Shown one piece after another: positions 8,009 through 14,632 of a stretch of 16,186 nt of DNA. The position numbers were made by a program, and so were the translations under genes. This DNA comes from Bacteroidales bacterium UBA4621 (GTDB lineage Bacteria > Bacteroidota > Bacteroidia > Bacteroidales > Paludibacteraceae), in the NCBI GenBank assembly GCA_002387325.1, contig DGIN01000023.1, positions 1 to 16,186 on the forward strand. Direction: 5' to 3'. Within the stretch, counting starts at the first letter, position 1. Each line of letters starts with the position of its first letter. The notes below the pieces were generated by a model. That model saw only the letters and a list, made by a program, of their open reading frames with translations, did no database searches and was not told where the DNA came from.

Positions 8009-8040
8009 CAAAGGTAGCGTAATTTTGGGAAATATGCAAA
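8009..8040 (-). promoter_or_regulatory. Promoter of the sensor/AraC regulator
   Basis: On the minus strand, TTTG (complement of 8037-8040) and TACCTTTG (complement of 8009-8016) are separated by 20 bp. Transcription should start near 8003, leaving a leader of about 15 nt before the ATG at 7988. Confidence 0.8.
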
Positions 8041-8261
8041 TTTCTCGGCTATTGTTCTTGCTCTATACCCGACAATACCGTAATACATTTATATTCTGTA
8101 TTTTCCGTAGTTATCATACCCTACTGCTGACCTTACAATATCCATTACGGAGAAAAGACGTAGAAAGGACGTAGAAAGGAAATGGTTTTTCTATGCGGTT
8201 ATGCACTTCGTGAACTGAAAGTGTATAAAATCCGCTCTCGTAATAAAAATCGGTATATTTA
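8041..8261. other. Intergenic DNA between divergent promoters
   Basis: No gene is seen. The stretch is AT-rich and lies between the regulator promoter and the rplM promoter. It holds an 11-bp unit GACGTAGAAAG repeated twice in tandem (8157-8167, 8168-8178) and a weak 6-bp stem AATACA/TGTATT (8082-8102). Neither has an evident role. Confidence 0.5.
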
Positions 8262-8293
8262 TTTGTGTATCTCGAAAAATAGTCGTAACTTTG
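8262..8293 (+). promoter_or_regulatory. Promoter of the rplM-rpsI(-rpsB-tsf) operon
   Basis: TTTG at 8262-8265, a 20-bp spacer and TAACTTTG at 8286-8293 give a perfect Bacteroidetes promoter. The transcript should begin near 8299, giving a leader of about 170 nt before rplM, far longer than at the other promoters in this window. Confidence 0.85.
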
Positions 8294-8298
8294 CACGC

Positions 8299-8472
8299 TT
8301 TTTCGGGTGTGTTGTGTCCGTGCGGATATAAAAACCACATAAAAGCATAATTATTAACGTTGAACTGGGCAGTGGCTTCGCGTCGGCAATGCGGTGCAAG
8401 CACGTCAGCGGTCGGCTAAATGCGAAACGTAAACGATGTCTGTCGGTTCAACCTAAAAACAAACAATAACTA
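8299..8472 (+). ncRNA. Structured 5' leader of rplM, candidate L13 or S9 autoregulatory RNA
   Basis: GTTGAAC at 8359-8365 pairs exactly with GTTCAAC at 8446-8452. The helix continues inward with GGCAG (8368-8372) against CTGTC (8440-8444), with one bulged base and one wobble, giving about 13 pairs. It encloses 67 nt rich in G/C-containing short complementary segments (for example GTG/CAC around 8395). The 3' strand ends about 20 nt before the rplM ATG, where a fold could influence translation start. Ribosomal-protein operons are commonly controlled by such leaders; that this one binds L13 or S9 is inference. Confidence 0.55.
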
Positions 8473-8928
8473 ATGGATACTTTAAGTTACAAGACAGTGT
8501 CGGCTAACAAGGCTACCGTTCAAAAGGAATGGGTGGTTATCGACGCTCAAGACCAAGTGCTTGGTCGTATGTGCACGAAAGTGGCTAAGTTGCTTCGTGG
8601 TAAGTACAAACCTTCGTACACACCTAATGTAGATTGCGGTGATAATGTAATCATTATCAATGCCGACAAGGTGAAACTGACCGGCAACAAGTGGAATGAC
8701 CGCATCTATATCCGCTACACGGGCTTCCCCGGTGGTCAGCGTGAGATGACGCCCGCTCAGTTGCTTGAGAAAGGTGCAGATCGTCTGATTACCAAAGTGG
8801 TAAAAGGTATGCTCCCCAAAAATCGTCTCGGTGCACGCCAAATCACCAATCTCCACGTGTTTGCAGGTGCAGAGCACAATATGCAGGCACAACAACCCAA
8901 ACAAATTGACATTAACACGCTTAAATAA
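8473..8928 (+). CDS. rplM: 50S ribosomal protein L13
   Basis: L13 (uL13) is an early-binding protein of the large subunit that contacts 23S rRNA. The 151-aa protein has the full family pattern: WVVIDAQDQVLGRMCTKVAKLLRGK, then YTPNVDCGDNVIIINADKVKLTGNKW (residues about 20-75), FPGGQRE, and MLPKNRLGARQITNLHVFAGAEH. The length is normal. The start is the only ATG that fits and follows an A-rich stretch without a Shine-Dalgarno sequence, as is common for highly expressed Bacteroidetes genes. It is first in the operon, 8 bp ahead of rpsI. Confidence 0.97.
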   Translation: MDTLSYKTVSANKATVQKEWVVIDAQDQVLGRMCTKVAKLLRGKYKPSYTPNVDCGDNVIIINADKVKLTGNKWNDRIYIRYTGFPGGQREMTPAQLLEKGADRLITKVVKGMLPKNRLGARQITNLHVFAGAEHNMQAQQPKQIDINTLK

Positions 8929-8936
8929 TAGAAGAT

Positions 8937-9323
8937 ATGGAAGTTATTAATGCATTAGGTCGTCGTAAATCGGCAGTCGCTCGTGTTTACGTTAGTGAAG
9001 GTGCAGGCAAGATTACGATCAATGGTCGCGACATCGAAACCTATTTCCCTTCTTCTATTCTCCGCTACATCGTTCTCCAACCCCTCAATAAACTTGAGGC
9101 TGCTGAGAAATACGACATCAAGGTAAATCTTGTAGGTGGCGGTTTCAAAGGTCAGGCAGAGGCGCTCCGTCTCGCTATTGCCCGCGCGTTGGTTAAAATC
9201 AATCCGGAAGATAAGTCCGCTCTCAAGGCTGAAGGCTTTATGACACGTGACGCTCGCGAAGTGGAACGTAAGAAACCGGGTCAACCCAAAGCACGCAAGC
9301 ATTTCCAGTTCAGCAAACGTTAA
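8937..9323 (+). CDS. rpsI: 30S ribosomal protein S9
   Basis: S9 (uS9) is a small-subunit protein whose basic C-terminal tail reaches the P-site tRNA. The 128-aa product begins with the family signature ALGRRKSAVARVYV, has GGGFKGQAEALRLAIARALV at about residues 76-95, and ends in the characteristic KARKHFQFSKR tail with terminal Lys-Arg. Length is typical. It follows rplM by 8 bp, the near-universal bacterial pairing. Confidence 0.97.
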   Translation: MEVINALGRRKSAVARVYVSEGAGKITINGRDIETYFPSSILRYIVLQPLNKLEAAEKYDIKVNLVGGGFKGQAEALRLAIARALVKINPEDKSALKAEGFMTRDAREVERKKPGQPKARKHFQFSKR

Positions 9324-9340
9324 TTTGCACTGCAACTCCA

Positions 9341-9375
9341 AACCACGCAGACTCCTTCGGGACTACCGCGTGGTT
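9341..9375 (+). terminator. Hairpin after rpsI; weak terminator or processing/attenuation site
   Basis: AACCACGC (9341-9348) pairs with GCGTGGTT (9368-9375), with TCC-TTCG-GGA as an inner hairpin. The following tract TCTTTCGATT is a poor U-run, so full termination is doubtful. It may cut down read-through from the highly expressed rplM-rpsI pair into rpsB-tsf. No promoter of the usual form was found between rpsI and rpsB, so some read-through is needed. Confidence 0.5.
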
Positions 9376-9503
9376 CTTTCGATTACCTCAAAGCCGCGTT
9401 TTGCCGCTTGCTCTGCCGCTTGATGAAAGCAGAGTCGCAGGTTAATGGATCGTACGGAGAAATAAACAATAATTTATTCAAACAAACCAAAACATCAATC
9501 AAA
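9376..9503 (+). promoter_or_regulatory. Leader of rpsB with hairpin
   Basis: The 128 nt before rpsB contain a 6-bp stem CTCTGC (9411-9416) with GCAGAG (9429-9434) around a 12-nt loop, then an A-rich unstructured stretch up to the ATG. S2 is known to repress its own operon in other bacteria through the rpsB leader; whether this hairpin is the binding site is not shown by the sequence. Confidence 0.35.
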
Positions 9504-10337
9504 ATGAGAACAAATTTTGATCAACTTCTCGAGGCTGGCTGCCACTTTGGTCACCTCAAACGCAAATGGAATCCGGCAATGGTTCCTTATATCTATATGG
9601 AGCGAAACGGTATCCACATCATCGACCTCAATAAGACTGCCGTTAAAATCGACGAGGCTGCTGAGGCTCTGAAGAACTTTGCTAAACAAGGTCGCAAAGT
9701 ACTCTTCGTAGGTACCAAAAAACAGGCACAAGAGGTTGTCGCACAGCACGCTACCGAGGTAGGTATGCCGTACATCACCGAGCGTTGGGCTGGTGGTATG
9801 CTTACCAACTTCCCCACTATCCGCAAGGCTGTCAAGAAAATGTCTTCCATCGACAAGATGATGACCGACGGCACTTTCGACAACATCTCCAAGCGTGAGA
9901 GACTTCAGATCACTCGTCAGCGTGAGAAACTTGAGAAGAACCTCGGCTCCATTGCAGACCTTACCCGCCTGCCGTCCGCTATCTTTGTGGTTGACGTTAT
10001 GAAAGAGCATATCGCTGTAGCAGAGGCTAATCGTCTGGGTATTCCTGTATTTGGTATTGTGGATACCAACTCGAACCCTAACAATATCGATTTCGTTATC
10101 CCTGCTAACGACGATGCAACCAAGTCTATTGACGTGATTATGGCTGCTGTCTGCGATGCTATCAAAGAGGGTATCGAAGAGCGTAAGGTGGAGAAAGCCG
10201 ACGAAGAGGCTGCTCAGGCTCAGGCTAACGCCGAGGCTCCCGCTCCCAAAGAGCGCCGTCAGCGTGTACGCAAAGCCGCTGCAGACAAAGCAGAGAAGGC
10301 TGAAAAAGCAGAGGACGCAGAGGCTAAAGCCGAGTAA
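9504..10337 (+). CDS. rpsB: 30S ribosomal protein S2
   Basis: S2 (uS2) is a late-assembling small-subunit protein. The 277-aa product starts MRTNFDQLLEAGCHFGHLKR, the normal family N terminus, so I reject longer in-frame starts upstream (such as 9408) that would add 32 unrelated residues. Core motifs are WNPAMVPYIYMERNGIHIIDL, VLFVGTKKQAQEVV, ERWAGGMLTNFPTI and GIPVFGIVDTNSNPNNIDFVIPANDDA, each seen in order. After residue ~230 comes a low-complexity tail rich in Ala, Lys and Glu that is longer than in E. coli but usual in this phylum. It is paired with tsf 39 bp downstream, as in most bacteria. Confidence 0.97.
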   Translation: MRTNFDQLLEAGCHFGHLKRKWNPAMVPYIYMERNGIHIIDLNKTAVKIDEAAEALKNFAKQGRKVLFVGTKKQAQEVVAQHATEVGMPYITERWAGGMLTNFPTIRKAVKKMSSIDKMMTDGTFDNISKRERLQITRQREKLEKNLGSIADLTRLPSAIFVVDVMKEHIAVAEANRLGIPVFGIVDTNSNPNNIDFVIPANDDATKSIDVIMAAVCDAIKEGIEERKVEKADEEAAQAQANAEAPAPKERRQRVRKAAADKAEKAEKAEDAEAKAE

Positions 10338-10376
10338 TGCATATTAATTGTTAATTTTAATTTTTTAATTGAATTT

Positions 10377-11366
10377 ATGGCTGTTACATTAGCAGATATC
10401 AAAAAACTGCGCGACATCACGGGCGCAGGCATGATGGACGTCAAGAAAGCCTTGGAAGAGGCTAATGGCGATTTCGAAGTAGCAACAGACCTGCTCCGTA
10501 AGCGTGGTCAGGCTATCGCTGCAAAGCGTAGCGACCGTGTGGCAAGCGAGGGCTGTGTCCTGGCTAAAGCAGTAGATGGCTTCGGCGCTATCGTGGCTGT
10601 TAAGTGCGAAACCGACTTTGTGGCAAAGAACGCTGATTTCGTGGCAATGGTTAAGTTGCTTCTTGATGCGGCTATCGACCAGCGCCCTGCTGACCTGGCG
10701 GCTCTCAAAGCACTCAAAATAGGGGATTTCACCGCTGATGAAATCGTTACCGAGCGTTCCGGTGTTACCGGTGAGAAGATGGAACTCAGCGACTACACTT
10801 TCCTCTCTGCTCCCAAAGTAGATGCCTACAACCACCTGGGTAATAAACTCTCGTCGCTCGTTGCTGTGGCTAACGCAGATGCTGACCAGGAGACCGTTCA
10901 CGGTATCTCTATGCAGGTGGCTGCTATGGCTCCTATCGCCCTTGATGCTGACCATGTCGCACAAGAGGTGAAGGACAAAGAGTTGGCTGTCGCTATCGAG
11001 AAAACCAAACAGGACGAGGTTAACAAAGCCGTTGAGAACGCACTCCGCAAAGCAGGTATCAATCCTGCACACGCTGATAGCGAGGAGCATATCGAGTCCA
11101 ATACCGCTAAGGGTTGGCTCACTGCTGAGCAGGCAGAACAGGCACGTCAGATCCGTGCCAACGTTCCCGCTGAAGCAGAGGCTGCTATCAATATGAAGAA
11201 GGTGGAGATGATTGCTCAAGGTCGTCTCGGTAAGTTCCTCAAAGAGAACACTCTCGTAGAGCAGGCTTACATCATGAGCGATACCAAAGAGTTGGTAAAG
11301 GACATCTTGAAAAAAAACAACGTCCGGATTACCGATTTCCGCCGTGTAACCCTCAACGAGGAGTAA
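10377..11366 (+). CDS. tsf: Elongation factor Ts
   Basis: EF-Ts is the nucleotide exchange factor that releases GDP from EF-Tu. The 329-aa protein has an N-terminal UBA-like domain (residues 1-40, LRDITGAGMMDVKKALEEANGD), the EF-Tu-contacting TDFVAKN at 79-85, and duplicated core domains with NHLGNKLSSLVAV and MQVAAMAPIAL. The C-terminal stretch IAQGRLGKFLKENTLVEQAYI is also characteristic. It is longer than E. coli EF-Ts (~283 aa), as is usual in Bacteroidetes. The intergenic gap after rpsB is AT-rich with no promoter, so the two genes are co-transcribed; a strong terminator follows. Confidence 0.97.
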   Translation: MAVTLADIKKLRDITGAGMMDVKKALEEANGDFEVATDLLRKRGQAIAAKRSDRVASEGCVLAKAVDGFGAIVAVKCETDFVAKNADFVAMVKLLLDAAIDQRPADLAALKALKIGDFTADEIVTERSGVTGEKMELSDYTFLSAPKVDAYNHLGNKLSSLVAVANADADQETVHGISMQVAAMAPIALDADHVAQEVKDKELAVAIEKTKQDEVNKAVENALRKAGINPAHADSEEHIESNTAKGWLTAEQAEQARQIRANVPAEAEAAINMKKVEMIAQGRLGKFLKENTLVEQAYIMSDTKELVKDILKKNNVRITDFRRVTLNEE

Positions 11367-11383
11367 TCTCTTTTCCTGTCAAT

Positions 11384-11422
11384 AAAAAGAGGCTGCCTGA
11401 CAAGTGTAGGCAGCCTCTTTTT
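11384..11422 (+). terminator. Strong intrinsic terminator after tsf
   Basis: A perfect 15-bp stem, AAAAAGAGGCTGCCT (11384-11398) with AGGCAGCCTCTTTTT (11408-11422), surrounds a 9-nt loop. It is GC-rich in the centre, with A and T tracts at the base. It can terminate from both sides and closes the rplM-tsf operon 18 nt after the tsf stop. Confidence 0.92.
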
Positions 11423-11456
11423 CTATGTCTTTTTTCCGTAAAATTTATAGTATGGT

Positions 11457-11481
11457 GGGGATGCGGACGCTCCGTCCGCAG
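11457..11481 (+). repeat. Element A type palindrome, middle copy
   Basis: GGGGATGCGGACG...CGTCCGCAG forms an 8-bp stem, TGCGGACG (11462-11469) with CGTCCGCA (11473-11480), around a 3-nt loop. It matches the palindrome cores at 134-152 and 16015-16032 (GGGGAYGCGG start, CCGCAG end) but lacks their shared flanks and has no element B nearby. Confidence 0.6.
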
Positions 11482-11590
11482 TCAAGTCGGCAAACTTGTT
11501 TGTTTTTTTCGATGTTTTTTAGACTTATTAGACACCCTCTTTATTTTTCACCAAGAAAACGTAAGAAGTTTGTTTTGTTGTTTTGTTTGT

Positions 11591-11664
11591 TAAGCCCTAT
11601 TCGTCCTATTCGTCCCATTCGCCCTATTCGTCCTATTTGTCCAATTGGACTAATGGGCTGCTTA
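11591..11664. repeat. 9-bp tandem array with inverted end, before rsmD stop
   Basis: From 11596 to 11649 six 9-bp units follow one another: CCTATTCGT twice, CCCATTCGC, CCTATTCGT, CCTATTTGT, CCAATTGGA. The left end TAAGCCCTATTCGTCC resembles the reverse complement of the right end (11647-11664, GGACTAATGGGCTGCTTA), so the array can fold back on itself. It lies 12 bp from the rsmD stop codon. Read through, it would encode Pro-Ile-Arg repeats, which I take as an artefact. The rest of 11423-11590 is T-rich with no gene seen. Confidence 0.75.
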
Positions 11665-11667
11665 ATG

Positions 11668-11698
11668 GAACTTCACTTACTTGAAAAATGTGAAGTTC
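11668..11698 (-). terminator. Hairpin spanning the rsmD stop codon
   Basis: GAACTTCAC (11668-11676) and GTGAAGTTC (11690-11698) form a perfect 9-bp stem with a 13-nt loop. The loop holds the last codons and the stop of rsmD. No U-run follows on the minus strand, so termination would depend on the stem or the adjacent 9-bp array. Confidence 0.45.
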
Positions 11699-12207
11699 AC
11701 GCTGCCGTAAGCCCTGTGGAGGTCGAAATGCGGGTGATTGGAAAAGTCATAATCTTTGCCGTGTTCCAAGACGAACAACCCGTCTTGCTTGAGCAATTGT
11801 TTCTCAAATATCAAGTCGGGGAGGGTAGCCAATGTCTCTAAAGCATACGGCGGATCGGCAAAAATAAAATCATATTGCAAATGGCACGCATTGATGTATT
11901 TGAATACATCACCGCGTATGACGGTCATATTACGAATACTTAACTGCTTGCACGCAGAAATGATAAAATTCTGCTGGGTGTGTGCCAATTCCACGGCCGT
12001 AACTTCACTCGCACCGCGGCTGACAAACTCTATTCCTATACCGCCGGTACCTGCAAAGAGGTCTAACATCTCGCAGTCCTCAAAATCGATGCGGTTGCTC
12101 AAAAGATTGAACAGACTCTCTTTGGCAAAGTCGGTGGTGGGACGGGCGGTGATATTTTTAGGGGGCGCCAACCGACGCCCCCTAAATGTTCCGGATATGA
12201 TTCGCAT
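11677..12207 (-). CDS. rsmD: 16S rRNA (guanine(966)-N2)-methyltransferase RsmD
   Basis: SAM-dependent methyltransferase that modifies G966 of 16S rRNA during 30S assembly. The 176-aa product opens MRIISGTFRGRRLAPP, the family's N terminus, followed by RPTTDFAKESLFNLL, motif I LDLFAGTGGIGIE (about 48-60), VTAVEL, and the amino-methyltransferase signature FADPPY (about 116-121). The start is the ATG at 12207; an upstream in-frame start at 12231 would begin inside the heptamer array. It lies 84 bp downstream of the pseudopilin-like gene on the same strand. With no promoter match between them it may be co-transcribed. Confidence 0.93.
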   Translation of the reverse strand: MRIISGTFRGRRLAPPKNITARPTTDFAKESLFNLLSNRIDFEDCEMLDLFAGTGGIGIEFVSRGASEVTAVELAHTQQNFIISACKQLSIRNMTVIRGDVFKYINACHLQYDFIFADPPYALETLATLPDLIFEKQLLKQDGLFVLEHGKDYDFSNHPHFDLHRAYGSVNFTFFK

Positions 12208-12211
12208 AATC

Positions 12212-12285
12212 GAATGAAGAACAATGGACAAAGAATAAAGAACGACACTTACTGATAATTCATCATTCCTAATTCTTCATTCATA
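12212..12285. repeat. 7-bp tandem arrays in inverted pair, between rsmD and pseudopilin-like gene
   Basis: Left array, four heptamers at 12216-12243: GAAGAAC, AATGGAC, AAAGAAT, AAAGAAC. Right array, four heptamers at 12258-12285: ATTCATC, ATTCCTA, ATTCTTC, ATTCATA. In reverse complement the right array reads as GAAT-type units and begins GAATGAAGAA, identical to 12212-12221, so the two arms form an imperfect hairpin. The right arm lies 6 bp from the stop codon at 12292-12294. The 18-mer ACAAAGAATAAAGAACGA at 12229-12246 recurs on the minus strand near 14715-14734. Confidence 0.8.
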
Positions 12286-12291
12286 ATTAGA

Positions 12292-13050
12292 TTACTCCCA
12301 ATTGCCGGCGTTGTTGTTCGGTGCTTCCACGCTGCCTACTTTCAAGCCGGGATAATGCTCAAGTTTCTCCTCCTTGTCAATGAGGTTTACCAACTCTTGC
12401 TGGTTCAGATCTCCCAAATAGGTCTCAAATGGCGCACGTGCTTCAAACAGCGGAACACGGATGCCCTGACTGGTTGTATAGTTGTTGTTGACCTCAATCT
12501 CGTACTTCACTTTGTTGGTATAAGGAATATAAATAATATCACCGATAGTGTTCGCATTATATTCTCCTTTGTAGAGACTTTGAATCAGGTTGCTTTCGAT
12601 AGTATCACGGCGGAAACCGCTCAAACCGTTTTCAATAACATCCTTATCGTTTGCCCAAATATAGGCATATAAATCTGCATCGCTGGCAAAAGTCTGCTTC
12701 TTGAGGGCTTTTTTCTTGGCTTCCTCAATAATTTTGGCGGCTTTTGGCTCGGTAAGACCTGCTTCTAATTGCTTGTCTGTCAGGCTTCCCTCTTTCATCA
12801 CCTCTTTCTTGGTGGCTGTTTTCAGGAACAGAACCAGGCTGTCGGCATCTGCCATATAGCGACCGTTTTGGCGGTTATACTCCACCTCGGCAGTACGCAA
12901 ATTAACCAAATTCTTCACTACAGCCACCTCACGGGCAGTACGTGTCTCCTCAAACTTAATCGGGGTAACAACGCTCACTACGCAGAAATAAGCCATTGCC
13001 ACTGCTGCGATGCTGAGCAAAGTAATCATAATTGCTTTTGTTGCTTTCAT
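12292..13050 (-). CDS. Pseudopilin-like membrane protein, unknown function
   Basis: A 252-aa protein with an N-terminal transmembrane helix (about residues 7-29), then a long amphipathic helix (KFEETRTAREVAVVKNLVN). The string NLRTAEVEYNRQNGRYMADA at 50-69 strongly resembles the segment after the helix in type II/IV pseudopilins (typically L.tl..A...Y....G.YP). The Gly/Phe-Thr-Leu-Ile-Glu prepilin peptidase motif is absent. The C-terminal part is unlike pilins (FRRDTIESNLIQSLYKGEY, PLFEARAPFETYLGDLNQQ, LEHYPGLKVGS, ending NNNAGNWE). I recall close relatives across Bacteroidales without a known role. It has its own promoter, divergent from the Rel gene. The pilin link is inference from sequence resemblance. 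Confidence 0.8.
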   Translation of the reverse strand: MKATKAIMITLLSIAAVAMAYFCVVSVVTPIKFEETRTAREVAVVKNLVNLRTAEVEYNRQNGRYMADADSLVLFLKTATKKEVMKEGSLTDKQLEAGLTEPKAAKIIEEAKKKALKKQTFASDADLYAYIWANDKDVIENGLSGFRRDTIESNLIQSLYKGEYNANTIGDIIYIPYTNKVKYEIEVNNNYTTSQGIRVPLFEARAPFETYLGDLNQQELVNLIDKEEKLEHYPGLKVGSVEAPNNNAGNWE

Positions 13051-13112
13051 CTTATCTGGTACAATTTTTGTGTTTCTTAATCAGAGCGCGTATTCATCGC
13101 ATAAAATCGCCG

Positions 13113-13144
13113 CAAAGTTACGCTTTTTTTTTTATATGTGCAAA
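13113..13144 (-). promoter_or_regulatory. Promoter of the pseudopilin-like gene (and probably rsmD)
   Basis: On the minus strand TTTG (complement of 13141-13144) and TAACTTTG (complement of 13113-13120) are 20 bp apart. The expected start is near 13107, giving a leader of about 57 nt before the ATG at 13050. Confidence 0.8.
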
Positions 13145-13152
13145 AAAAAGCG

Positions 13153-13160
13153 TATTTTTG
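13153..13160 (+). promoter_or_regulatory. Probable -7 element of the Rel gene
   Basis: TATTTTTG fits TAnnTTTG, 33 bp before the ATG at 13193. At the 20-bp spacing the upstream position (13130-13133) is a T-run without the G, so the -33 is weak. It stands back to back with the divergent promoter: the minus-strand -33 at 13141-13144 falls within this promoter's spacer, so polymerase binding at the two may exclude each other. Confidence 0.5.
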
Positions 13161-13192
13161 CCACTGAATTTCAGTAGAGAGGAGAACGCATT

Positions 13193-14632
13193 ATGGAAGA
13201 CAGCAATAAAGTGCTATTTCAGATACTCACGGAGCGTTTGGAATTGTTGCGTCAGTTGGACAAAGAGGGCGATTCCGACCGCCGACGCCACGTGGCGAAA
13301 GAAACACAAATGCTCCACGCTCCACTGGCGCACAGACTCGGTTTATACCAGATCAAAACCGAGATGGAAGACCTTGCACTCAAATTTACAGACTACAAGA
13401 CATACAAATACATTGCGCACGCTCTGAACGCCAAAAAGTCGGAGCGTGATGCCTACATCGCCCGCTTTATCGCCCCGCTCGAACAGAAACTCAAAGATGC
13501 GGGCTTTGTCTTCACTATCAAAGGGCGACCGAAATCCATCCACTCCATCTACCACAAGATGCAGGCGCAGAACTGCGATGTGGACAGAATATACGACCTC
13601 TTTGCCATACGTATCATTCTCGATTCGCCTGCCGACCGCGAAAAACAGGACTGCTGGCAGGTCTATTCACTCATTACAGACATCTTCCAGCCCAACCCCA
13701 AACGCCTGCGCGACTGGCTGTCCGTACCCAAAGAGAACGGCTACGAGAGCCTGCATACTACCGTACTCGGACCCGACGACCGATGGGTCGAGGTGCAGAT
13801 ACGTACCAGACGTATGGACGAGGTGGCGGAGAAAGGCGTGGCGGCACACTGGGCATACAAGGGCGTAAAAGGTAACATCCTGACCAACAAACAATATGTC
13901 TATGTCTTTACACCCACGGGCGACCTGCGGCGTCTGCCTGCCGACTCTACGGTACTCGATTTTGCCTATAGCATCCACTCTGATGTGGGAGACCACTGCG
14001 TGGGAGGGCGTATCCGCAACCAGAACGTGTCTATTCGGCAGAAATTGCAGAACGGCGACCAAATAGAAATTCTCACCTCGCCCAACCAGAAACCGAATGC
14101 CGACTGGCTCAATTTCGTACAATCCACCAAAGCGAAAAACAAGATTCGTCAGTCGCTCAAAGAGATTGAGTACAAGGACGCTGCCGAGGGCAAAGAACTC
14201 CTCGAAAGACGTTTCCGCAACTGGAAACTGGAATATACCGAGGCGGACATCTCCCGTCTGGCAAGCAAACTCGGATACAAGGCAGTGAGCGACCTCTATC
14301 AGTCTATCGCGCAAGGCAAAGAGGATGTCCTGCAACTGCGTGATGTGTTCCTTTCGTTGGACGCAGCATCCGCACCGCACCATACGGAACCCAAACCCGA
14401 GTATGTACCCAAAGAACAGCAGACGGGTCTGGCAATAGAAGTGGATATGAACGTCAAGAACGTCGATTACCACCTGTCCAAGTGCTGCAATCCGCAACCG
14501 GGAGACCCCATCTTCGGCTTTATCAGCGTTACGAAAGGCATACGTATCCACCGCTGCGACTGCCCCAATGCCGACAATATCCGCGAACGCTACCCCTATC
14601 GCATGATTCCCGCACGCTGGGCAAAGAAATAA
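13193..14632 (+). CDS. relA: Shortened RelA/SpoT homologue: ppGpp synthetase + TGS, no HD hydrolase, no ACT
   Basis: Predicted (p)ppGpp synthetase of the stringent response, 479 aa against roughly 700-750 for long RSH proteins. A good Shine-Dalgarno sequence (AGAGGAG, 13178-13184) and the divergent gene just upstream show the N terminus is genuinely short. Residues 7-22 (VLFQILTERLELLRQL) align by eye with the last helix of the HD hydrolase domain, but Glu14 and Leu18 replace its Asp and Asn. The synthetase is intact: KGRPKSIHSIYHKM (110-123), Asp135 in IYDLFAIR, SVPKENGYESLHT (177-189), Glu200 in WVEVQIRT. RLRD at 171-174 matches the basic RxKD motif of bifunctional Rel/SpoT rather than the EFDD of RelA. 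TGS spans about 235-300. The conserved CC (431-432) and CDC (455-457) zinc-finger-type region ends the protein; the ACT domain is missing. A heptamer array starts at the stop. Confidence 0.92.
   Translation: MEDSNKVLFQILTERLELLRQLDKEGDSDRRRHVAKETQMLHAPLAHRLGLYQIKTEMEDLALKFTDYKTYKYIAHALNAKKSERDAYIARFIAPLEQKLKDAGFVFTIKGRPKSIHSIYHKMQAQNCDVDRIYDLFAIRIILDSPADREKQDCWQVYSLITDIFQPNPKRLRDWLSVPKENGYESLHTTVLGPDDRWVEVQIRTRRMDEVAEKGVAAHWAYKGVKGNILTNKQYVYVFTPTGDLRRLPADSTVLDFAYSIHSDVGDHCVGGRIRNQNVSIRQKLQNGDQIEILTSPNQKPNADWLNFVQSTKAKNKIRQSLKEIEYKDAAEGKELLERRFRNWKLEYTEADISRLASKLGYKAVSDLYQSIAQGKEDVLQLRDVFLSLDAASAPHHTEPKPEYVPKEQQTGLAIEVDMNVKNVDYHLSKCCNPQPGDPIFGFISVTKGIRIHRCDCPNADNIRERYPYRMIPARWAKK

Noticed and set aside
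8082..8102. Hairpin AATACA/TGTATT as an operator or terminator
   Set aside because: The stem is only 6 bp with a 9-nt loop in AT-rich DNA, close to chance expectation.
8359..8452. tRNA gene in the rplM leader
   Set aside because: The fold lacks a cloverleaf, T-loop sequence and CCA-type end; it fits an mRNA leader better.
9408..9503. Upstream in-frame start for rpsB
   Set aside because: It would add 32 residues that S2 proteins do not have and would translate the leader hairpin.
11425..11841. Open frame of 138 codons with Pro-Ile-Arg repeats
   Set aside because: The repeats come from the 9-bp DNA array, the frame runs into the rsmD coding region on the other strand, and it starts right after the tsf terminator without a promoter.
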